Assembly: GCA_029560415.1 (NCBI GenBank)
Contig: JAKQKY010000389.1
Span: 1 to 34,335 of the forward strand
Length of the DNA: 34,335 bases
Direction: 5' to 3'
Origin: Bacteroidota bacterium
Lineage (GTDB): Bacteria; Bacteroidota; Bacteroidia; Chitinophagales; Chitinophagaceae
In this document: in pieces, positions 25,821 through 33,600 of the stretch
Numbering within the stretch: position 1 is the first letter of the stretch
Layout: each line of letters starts with the position of its first letter
The notes under the pieces: model-generated
Database searches by the model: none
What the model saw: the letters and a program-made list of their open reading frames with translations, nothing else
What the model was told of the DNA's origin: nothing
Made by a program: the position numbers and the translations under genes

Positions 25821-27860
25821 TCAGGACTCACTCATTTCGCTAACCAGGAAATCCATCATAACGGTAGTGCCTACTTCCTTTTGTGAATCAACATTCCATT
25901 TTCCATTCAGGTATGAAACACGGCTCTTTACAGATTCAAGGCCTGCATGCCCAGCCTCTTCAATTCCCGCCACGTCATATCCCTTTCCATCATCTTCAAC
26001 GGTAACGCTTAACCGATTCCCATCCCGGATGAATTGTACAATGGCCTGTTTAGCCTCTGCATGTTTGACAATATTGTTCAGCAACTCCTGTATGATGCGG
26101 TACAACATGATCTCGGTTGATTGGCTCAATCGTTCTTCCATACCACTGTGTTGAAAAGAAACCTTAACCTGCCTGCCAGCACTAACGTTATTACAGAGAT
26201 CGCCCAAAGCATTCACCAGCCCCATCTTCATCAGCACTTCGGGCATCATATTATGCGCAATTCGTCGTACTTCGGTAGCAGCTGTATCCACTATACTGAT
26301 GCTCTTCTTGAATAGTTCGTTTTGTTTCAACTGCTGTTCCTGGTGTTCCAGTGTACTGAAGTACATTTTCACTGTGCTGAACAGACCACCCAGTCCATCA
26401 TGAAGGTCTTTGGCAATACGGGTTCGTTCTGCTTCCTGTCCGTTTATCATGCTCTGGAGGGAAACCACCTGTTGCTGTCTTTCCAGGAAACGGATATTCT
26501 CGGCCTGCAGTAATTTTTCTTTTTCGGCCAGGGCAAATTTATTTTTGCTGTTACGGTACATCAGTCCCAGGATGAGCATGATAGCTGAAGCAATGATCCC
26601 ACCGATCAGCAAGGTGCGGTTTCTTTTAACCACGAGTAGTTCCTGTTTGGCATTTTCTACAGAGAGGTCGGCGATCTCTTTTTCTTTTTGTGTTGCTTCA
26701 TACTTGGCTTCCAGGAAATTTAGTTCCTGCAACTTTTCTTCCATGGCCAAAGTATCTTTCAAACGGTAAGCAATATTCGAAAAACGGTATGCATTCAAGT
26801 GATCTCCCATCAGGTCGTAGATCATAGAAAGTTCCTGTGCAGATTTATATCCATAATCAATTACATTTTCCTTCATACAGATATCATATGACTCCCTGAA
26901 TGCTGCAATGGCCTGCTGGTATTGTTTTGAAGAATCATAAGCAATGCCCAATTTATTGAGTGCAATGGCAATATGTGTTTTATTGCCGAGCTTCATAGAA
27001 TAGGAATGGTATTGTTGAAAATGAAATACTGCTGCCGGGAAATTACGGGTATAGTTCAATTCATATTGCCCATGTAGTTTATGACCAATGCCTGAAAATT
27101 CAAGTTTTTGTGCTGCTGTTAAATTAAATGTACTCACACCACTGTCAAATTTGGCAAGCAGCTTCAGCGACTCTGTTACCTGGTCGTTCAATAAAAGATT
27201 CTGGTAATACTCATAATAAAAATCCAACTTCAGGTGATCGTTGGCGTTAGTCAGTATCTGCTTTGCTTTATCGAGGTATTCAATAGCTTTTGTGCGTTGG
27301 TTCAGGTGACGAAAATCGTTGGCCACACTTACATAAGCACTTGTTTTTTTACTGGCATCGGCATCAATGCTATCTACCAGTGCCAGGGCTTTCAATCGAT
27401 GATCCAAAGCAGTTACATAATCTCCGTTGTAATTATATACTTCGGCCAGGTTATTAAGTCCATTGAAGCGTACTTCGTTCTTGTCATTGGCTATTGGAAT
27501 ACGCACGGCTGTTTCCAGGGCTGCCTTGTAAGACTGGATGCTGTTATTCCAGGCCGAGTTCTCAAAATAATAATCACCCCGCAGTATATGCGCTTTACCA
27601 ATGCCATAAGGATAATCTATCTGGCTGGCTTTTTTCTCTGCCTGCGCAATCCAATACAGGGATATTGAATCCCTGTTATTTGCATCCAGGATCTCTTCTG
27701 CAAATTGCAGCATTTTATTCACCTGTTCTTTATCATTGCGGGTTAGTTGAAGGACCTTACGAAAACTATCTTGCGGAGATGACTGGGCAAAGGAGTCAAT
27801 AGTAAACAGATATGTGAGACTCAAAAAAATAAAATACAAGATGAATTTTATCGTACCCAT
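25821..27860 (-). CDS. Tetratricopeptide-repeat sensor histidine kinase (HisKA_3 type, pair 1)
   Basis: A 679-residue sensor kinase. The start at 27860 (MGTIKFILYFIFLSLTYLF) gives a proper signal peptide; the longer reading to 27911 adds a hydrophilic tail. About 370 residues of TPR-like helices would sit in the periplasm (for instance the repeat LNKLGIAYDSSKQYQQAIAAFRESYDI). One membrane helix follows at about 416-436, then a short coiled coil, then the HisKA_3 dimerisation helix with phospho-acceptor H487 (IAKDLHDGLGG). The ATPase domain has QELLNNIVKHAEA, VEDDGKGYDV and the HAGLESVKSRV glycine region. TPR sensors of this layout are common in Bacteroidota; the ligand is unknown. It is divergent from the second kinase, and a perfect palindrome sits 71 nt upstream of its start. 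Confidence 0.92.
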   Translation of the reverse strand: MGTIKFILYFIFLSLTYLFTIDSFAQSSPQDSFRKVLQLTRNDKEQVNKMLQFAEEILDANNRDSISLYWIAQAEKKASQIDYPYGIGKAHILRGDYYFENSAWNNSIQSYKAALETAVRIPIANDKNEVRFNGLNNLAEVYNYNGDYVTALDHRLKALALVDSIDADASKKTSAYVSVANDFRHLNQRTKAIEYLDKAKQILTNANDHLKLDFYYEYYQNLLLNDQVTESLKLLAKFDSGVSTFNLTAAQKLEFSGIGHKLHGQYELNYTRNFPAAVFHFQQYHSYSMKLGNKTHIAIALNKLGIAYDSSKQYQQAIAAFRESYDICMKENVIDYGYKSAQELSMIYDLMGDHLNAYRFSNIAYRLKDTLAMEEKLQELNFLEAKYEATQKEKEIADLSVENAKQELLVVKRNRTLLIGGIIASAIMLILGLMYRNSKNKFALAEKEKLLQAENIRFLERQQQVVSLQSMINGQEAERTRIAKDLHDGLGGLFSTVKMYFSTLEHQEQQLKQNELFKKSISIVDTAATEVRRIAHNMMPEVLMKMGLVNALGDLCNNVSAGRQVKVSFQHSGMEERLSQSTEIMLYRIIQELLNNIVKHAEAKQAIVQFIRDGNRLSVTVEDDGKGYDVAGIEEAGHAGLESVKSRVSYLNGKWNVDSQKEVGTTVMMDFLVSEMSES

Positions 27861-27930
27861 GTTGACCTTAATAAGATATAAGTAGCTTTTATGGCTAACT
27901 GTAAGATACAATATCGAATTATATTACCCC

Positions 27931-27946
27931 TACCGGGATCCCGGTA
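27931..27946. promoter_or_regulatory. Perfect 16-bp palindrome, copy 1 (candidate operator)
   Basis: TACCGGGATCCCGGTA is a perfect palindrome between the two divergent kinase genes. It can be read as two 7-mers, TACCGGG and its inverse CCCGGTA, separated by AT: the 7-2-7 arrangement with outer TAC/GTA described for NarL-type sites. An identical 16-mer is at 30275-30290. It ends 17 nt before a TAnnTTTG motif. Confidence 0.6.
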
Positions 27947-27963
27947 TTTTAATGAGTACCTGG

Positions 27964-27971
27964 TAAATTTG
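27964..27971 (+). promoter_or_regulatory. Possible -7 promoter element for the second kinase gene
   Basis: TAAATTTG matches the Bacteroidota TAnnTTTG consensus, 169 nt before the kinase start at 28141. The -33 position would fall at the right edge of the palindrome (27931-27946), so a bound regulator could touch or replace RNA-polymerase contacts there. No clear TTTG -33 box is present. Confidence 0.4.
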
Positions 27972-28140
27972 TCTAAGTAAAATTTAAATGTGCTTAAACA
28001 AAACAGAAGTATTTTCCGGTACTGATTTATATTCAAATTCCCTGTGCTAAATTCAATATCTATTACCTTATTAATATCAAATGTTTTATCAAGTATTATT
28101 ATAAAAATTAAACCTGATTTTAAAAATCATTATTTCCTGC

Positions 28141-29490
28141 ATGTTCTCACCGTATATTCTTTTTACTGCATTAACAGCCCAGTTTTTTTACATCCTGGTG
28201 AACTGGTATTTTTTCAGGAGAAAGGAGTATGTATTTTATTCAATGTATGTATTGATCTTAGCTGTTTATTTCCTGAACAGGTATATGACCGATGAGAACG
28301 GCATGCACCACCTGGGTTCTTTACAGTTTTCAAAATTATATCCCGACAAGATCCTTTGTGTACTGAGTTACATATTTTATTTCAAATTCGGAAGACGCTT
28401 CGTTGAAGCCAAAACACGGTATCCATCGATAGACAGGCTGATGATCTTCACTGAAAAATGCCTGTTCGCCTACATTGGAGTCGAGGTCATCATTTTGCTA
28501 ACTACCGGCTACTCAACGCTTGAAAATATTTTGTTTCTGCCAGTGAATGCATCCATCTTTATTGTATTGATATTCGTTTTCAAGGCCATTATAAAAAAGA
28601 ATGAAATGCTCGACCGGTTTATCTTAACCGGCAGCATGTTTTATGGAATCAGTGCATTGATCACTCTTTGGCAGGGAATTGGCAAACCGCCATTATACGA
28701 TGATCATTTCTTTTTTCTTCAAATAGGCGCATTGGTAGAAATGGTTTTCCTGAATGCCGGGCTTGTATATAAATCGAGGAAACTGCAAAATCAAACGTTG
28801 CGCTCACAAAAACAACTGATAGAAAGATATGAAGAGAACCAGGAACTGCTCATGCGGCTTGGTACCATCCGGGAGCGTATCAGCAGGGATCTTCATGATG
28901 ATATTGGCGCATCTTTGAGTAGTATAAAAGCTTATTCAGAGATCCTGAAAGAAAATCCAAAAAACCTGGCCATTACTGATCTGATCATTGGAAATTCATC
29001 AGAAATGATCGACAGCCTGGAACTCATTGCCTGGACGACCAATCCTGCACATGATCATTTCAGGAGTTTAAAGAATATGATGCGAAAATTCGCGGTTCCG
29101 TTATGCCATGCAAAACAGATCGAGTTCGAGATCGAAAGCAATGCGGTAGATGATGACATGCCATTACCCGGAGAGATCAGGCAACAGGTTTTCCTGATCT
29201 TCAAAGAGTCGATGAATAACATGATCAAGTATGCTTCGGCAAGCCGATGCGTGGTAAATATGCAGATCAAAAAAGATCATTTTATTGTTGTCATATCGGA
29301 TAATGGAAAGGGATTTGAAGGCAATATCAAAGGCAGTGGCAATGGCTTACTGAATATGCAACGAAGAGCCCGTGAGATTAATGGTGAATTACGGATAAAC
29401 AGCAATAGCCATTCGGGAACCAACATTCATTTACAACTATCCTATCCTTTCAGAATACCCAATTTATGGGATATGAAGGAACGTTCATAA
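28141..29490 (+). CDS. Seven-transmembrane sensor histidine kinase (HisKA_3 type, pair 2)
   Basis: A 449-residue kinase. About seven hydrophobic segments fill residues 4-210, like the 7TMR-DISM membrane module but without its extracellular N-terminal domain. A coiled coil (about 212-243) leads into the HisKA_3 helix with phospho-acceptor H252 (ISRDLHDDIGASLSSIKAY). The ATPase domain has FKESMNNMIKYASASR (N box), VISDNGKGFEG and GNGLLNMQRRARE. It is followed after 16 nt by a response regulator, so the two form an operon. The 280-nt gap to the divergent kinase holds the palindrome and a promoter-like motif. The signal sensed is unknown; membrane-embedded sensing is likely from the absence of a periplasmic domain. 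Confidence 0.92.
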   Translation: MFSPYILFTALTAQFFYILVNWYFFRRKEYVFYSMYVLILAVYFLNRYMTDENGMHHLGSLQFSKLYPDKILCVLSYIFYFKFGRRFVEAKTRYPSIDRLMIFTEKCLFAYIGVEVIILLTTGYSTLENILFLPVNASIFIVLIFVFKAIIKKNEMLDRFILTGSMFYGISALITLWQGIGKPPLYDDHFFFLQIGALVEMVFLNAGLVYKSRKLQNQTLRSQKQLIERYEENQELLMRLGTIRERISRDLHDDIGASLSSIKAYSEILKENPKNLAITDLIIGNSSEMIDSLELIAWTTNPAHDHFRSLKNMMRKFAVPLCHAKQIEFEIESNAVDDDMPLPGEIRQQVFLIFKESMNNMIKYASASRCVVNMQIKKDHFIVVISDNGKGFEGNIKGSGNGLLNMQRRAREINGELRINSNSHSGTNIHLQLSYPFRIPNLWDMKERS

Positions 29491-29506
29491 CATTTATATT
29501 TACCAA

Positions 29507-30133
29507 ATGATTACTATTGCGATCATAGAAGACAATGCTCAATACCGGAAAGCGATCTCCTTTATTATTCAGATGAATAACCAGTACCGGTTGGTACATA
29601 CGCTTGAAAACTGTCATAACATGATCAGTAGTTTCGCAGAAACAAAACCAGATGTTGTATTGATGGATATTGACATGCCTGGCATGAATGGCATTGAGGC
29701 CGTTTGGGAGATCAAAAAAATATTTCCGGAAATCAAGATACTGATGCTGACGGTATTTGAAGATGAAGAAAAAATATTCGGTGCAATCCGTGCTGGCGCC
29801 AATGGTTACCTGTTAAAAAAAGATACGCCCCAAAAGATCATGGGAGCAATCGAAGCCGTGCAAAACGGCGAATCACCCATGAATGGTATGATCGCATCCA
29901 AAGTACTCGATTTTTTTCAGCAAAACAAAGCAGCTTTGATTGACGAGTCTTTATTAACAGAAAGGGAAAGCCAGATATTACGTTTACTCATGAAAGGAAA
30001 TTCTTACAAGGAAATTGCCACTGAAATATTTATATCTGTTGAAACCCTGAATTCGCATGTAAAAAATATTTACCGAAAACTTAATGTTCATTCCCGGTCG
30101 GAGCTGGCGGCAAAGTATAGCCATTCAAATTAA
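29507..30133 (+). CDS. NarL/FixJ-family response regulator (pair 2)
   Basis: A 208-residue regulator with a receiver domain (E8/D9, phospho-acceptor D54 in VVLMDIDMPGMNG, switch Thr in LMLTVF, Lys in GYLLKKD) and a LuxR-type helix-turn-helix (about 143-200, LLTERESQILRLLMKGNSYKEIATEIFISVETLNSHVKNIYRKL). It is 16 nt downstream of its kinase. The second copy of the 16-bp palindrome lies 141 nt past its stop codon, before the giant surface-protein gene. A direct role at that palindrome is an inference from the site layout. Confidence 0.93.
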   Translation: MITIAIIEDNAQYRKAISFIIQMNNQYRLVHTLENCHNMISSFAETKPDVVLMDIDMPGMNGIEAVWEIKKIFPEIKILMLTVFEDEEKIFGAIRAGANGYLLKKDTPQKIMGAIEAVQNGESPMNGMIASKVLDFFQQNKAALIDESLLTERESQILRLLMKGNSYKEIATEIFISVETLNSHVKNIYRKLNVHSRSELAAKYSHSN

Positions 30134-30271
30134 TGCCCATTCCTACTTCAAAAGCATAAAGTATTTGACATCGGCTTTACATCAAATTTGCACAAATATA
30201 TTCCACCAGGTTTATTTAAATAACCAGCTCGAATTTGACAAATAAAACAACTTCAATAAAGGATTATTGAA

Positions 30272-30293
30272 ATATACCGGGATCCCGGTATAT
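30272..30293. promoter_or_regulatory. Perfect palindrome, copy 2 (candidate operator)
   Basis: The core 30275-30290 is identical to the palindrome at 27931-27946. Here the symmetry extends to 22 bp, with ATA and TAT flanking the core. It lies 141 nt after the response-regulator stop and about 376 nt before the surface-protein start. Confidence 0.6.
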
Positions 30294-30311
30294 AATTCCG
30301 AAGAATATACC

Positions 30312-30440
30312 ATGTATATGGGATTGTTTGGTAGCCAATTAAGTGCCAGTTTTACCTGGATATCCTACCATAAACTACTGTGCACAGAAAGCAACAATGC
30401 AATATTTGCAAAACAGCATTTTCATCCGTTGCTGAAATAA
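30312..30440 (+). CDS. Possible 42-residue small protein
   Basis: An ATG frame of 42 codons (MYMGLFGSQLSASFTWISYH at the start, HFHPLLK at the end) begins 18 nt after the second palindrome. It has no recognised homologue, no clear signal peptide and one Cys. Position just beyond a candidate operator is the only argument for it; chance open frames of this size are common. Confidence 0.2.
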   Translation: MYMGLFGSQLSASFTWISYHKLLCTESNNAIFAKQHFHPLLK

Positions 30441-30669
30441 AAATACCTCATATAAACATTAGGAAAAGAACAAAACCCGGCAACGCACCAATTACAATGA
30501 TTAATTAACTGGAATCAGCCAGTCATAATAGTTCTCATAAAAGAGAAAACAGGGATTCAAAATCTTTATTAATTGAATAATGGTTTAATCTGATTATTCA
30601 AAAGAACAGTTGATTCTGTCCCCGAATTTTCTTGTCCCGAATACTGAATTGATCCACTAAATAAAAGAT

Positions 30670-33600
30670 ATGAAAAAAATTATTTGTACCATTTTGCTAA
30701 GCCAGTTTTTAGTCTTTGCCTTTGCTCAGACAGCAGGTGATTACCGGAGTTTTACTTCAGGCAACTGGACTATTGCCGGAAATTGGGAAAGATTTGATGG
30801 TACAGATTGGGTGAATCCGGCACCGGCGGCACCAAATAGTTCAAACGGATCAATAACGATCCGTACAGGTCACAACATCACTATTAATAGCAGTATTACT
30901 ATTAACCAGGTAGTGGTTGATGCAGGAGGAACAATCACTTTAAATACAGGTGCTACTATTTCAGGAGCAGGAATTTTGAATGTGATCGGAACGATGAATT
31001 GGACCGATGGAACAGTTTCTACAAATCTCACCGTTGCCAGTAATGGTACGTTGAATATAACTGGCACAGGAAACAAAATGATCAATAGTGCAAAGACCCT
31101 CACTAACAATGGAGCTATAGCTTGGGCGAATGGAACTATTTTTTTATCCGGAACAGGAGCTATCATTGATAACTATGGTACGATTAGCCAAACAGGAACG
31201 AATAATTTATTACAGGCAGGAGGAGGCATACCAGAATTCAGAAACCAATCAACCGGTATTTTTACAAAAGCCACCGGGGTTGGGGCAACCATCTTTGGTG
31301 CAACCACCACCAATGCAGGAATTATCAATCTAAATAGCAATACACTCACAATTGGTAATAATTTCAACAACATAGGAACCATCAATGTTGCCGGCGGAGG
31401 CACACTACAAAACGACGCAAGCTTTACCTGGGGAGGCACCATCAATTTTGAAAACGGCACCTTTTCAAATGGAAAAACACTGGTCATAAATACCCTACAA
31501 ACAGTTGATGCATTTGAAACACTCAAAATGAATGCATCTATTAATGCTGACGCAACCATTATTGGAACCGGCTCTTTGAATATAGCTGGAACCATGAACT
31601 GGATAGATGGAACGGCATCTGTAAACCTTGTGGTTGCAAACAATGGTATTTTAAATTTGACAGGCACGGCCCCTAAAACCATTAATAGCGGAAAGGCACT
31701 TACCAACAATGGAACCATCGCATGGGTAAATGGAAATATTGTGTTAGCAGGGTTAGGAACCATCATTGACAACTATAGTATCATTTCACAAACAGGAACA
31801 AACAATTTAGTGCAGGCAGGAGGAGGAATTACAGAATTCAGAAACCAATTAACCGGAATATTTACAAAAACCACCGGAACCGGGGCTACTTTCTTTAGTA
31901 CAGCCACCATCAATACAGGGACCATCAACCTCAACAGCAATACACTCTCACTGGGTAATAACTTCAACAATATAGGAGTCATCAATATTGCTGCTGGAGG
32001 AACACTACAAAACGACGCTGCTTTTACCTGGGGAGGTTCAATCAATTTTGAAAACGCCACCTTTTCAAATGGCAAAACACTGGTCATAAATACCCTACAA
32101 ACAGTTGATGCATTTGAAACACTCAAAATGAGTGCATCTATTAATTCCGATGCAACCATCATTGGAACAGGAACATTGCTCATTGCAGGAACCATGAACT
32201 GGATTGATGGAACAGCTTCAGTCAATCTTGAAGTTGTAAACAATGGTATTTTAAATCTGACAGGCACGGCCAATAAAACCATCAATAGCGGAAAGTCACT
32301 TACCAACAATGGAACAATCGCATGGTCAAATGGAAATATTGTGTTAGCAGGGGTAGGAGCAATCATTAACAACTTAAATATCTTCACTCAAACAGGAAAC
32401 AATAACATTATTCAGTCGGGCAGTGGCTATACTGAATTCAGAAATACCGGAACAGGTACATTTACAAAAAACACTTCTTCAGGAACAACTATATTCAGCT
32501 TGGCAGTCAGAAACCTTGGAATATTTAATGTTGATGCAGGTAATGTATCTTTTACTTCACCCAGTTCTAATCAAAGTGGAGGCCTGATAAGGGTAAGAAA
32601 CGGAGCCTCGTTATTTTGCAATGCATCTTTTGTTTGTACGGGCATCAACACCATTGAACTAGAAAACGGATTCTTAACTTCCGCCAGCGAGTTTATCGTC
32701 GGGAACGGAACAGCATTAAAAGGATCAGGATTTTATATATTTAATAGCGCTCTTTATACAAACACCGGTGGAACATTCAGCCCTGGCAATACCAGCCCCG
32801 GATTGTTAAACATAAATGGAGTACAACCATTAAACAGCAACACAAAAATTAACATAGATATTCTTAACGGAAACGGAGCTGGTAGCGGTCATGACCAGGT
32901 TCAACGCACGGGCAACCTCACACTTGCAGGTTCACTTACTGTAACCGAAACTGGAAACGTGCCCATAGGCACATATACGATCATACAAATCAATACGGGT
33001 ATCATTACCGGTAATTTTACATCTGTAAACTTACCTTCCAACTATACATTAACTGTAAACGCAACAAATGTAACGGTTACAAAATCCTGCACTATTAATG
33101 CACCAATCATAAACAGTTCCGGCCCAACTACTTTTTGTGCCGGTAGCAATATAACACTCACATCATCCGCTGCTTCGGGAACTCATCTATGGAGCACCGG
33201 GGCCACCACACAAAGTATAACAGTAAACAATAGTGGCACTTATACGGTTACAAATACTGATGGAAACGGTTGTGTTTCTGTTGCCTCAGTGCCAATATTG
33301 GTTACGGCAAACCCAATACCATCCCAACCAACCATCAATGCTATTGGAGCATCACCTTTATGTGGCGATGAAAGCATTACACTGGTATCAAGTGAGCCAA
33401 CTGGCAACAGCTGGACTTTATTGAACAGCAGCAATGTGCTGGCCAATACACAAAATTATGTTGTAAGTGCCGCCAATACAGCGGTAAATGCAACGAGTAC
33501 TTTTGTAGTAACTAGCACTATCAATGGCTGCACATCTGCTTCGTCAGCTCCTTTTAATGTTACCATATTTCCTTTACCGGCCACGCCAATCATTACACCC

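Larger units (their letters stand above)
30134..30669. other. 536-nt AT-rich intergenic region upstream of the surface-protein gene
   Basis: This stretch contains the second palindrome (30272-30293) and one possible 42-codon frame (30312-30440). I see no RNA gene and no convincing terminator after the response regulator. It should hold the promoter of the gene at 30670, and its length is large for this compact region, which suggests regulatory content. Confidence 0.6.

Noticed and set aside
25784..25831. Longer N-terminus for the first response regulator (ATG at 25831)
   Set aside because: It overlaps the kinase gene and adds an unrelated leader before the receiver fold, which begins at MYKILIIDDHP.
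27861..27911. Longer N-terminus for the TPR kinase (ATG at 27911)
   Set aside because: It would put 17 polar residues before a proper signal peptide. The ATG at 27860 gives the expected exported N-terminus.
30870..32387. Three nearly contiguous reverse-strand open frames of 98, 199 and 204 codons opposite the surface-protein gene
   Set aside because: They are shadows of the Asn/Thr-rich forward repeats, whose codons rarely give stops on the other strand. The two larger ones resemble each other only because the forward gene repeats every 600 bp. No domain or signal is recognisable.
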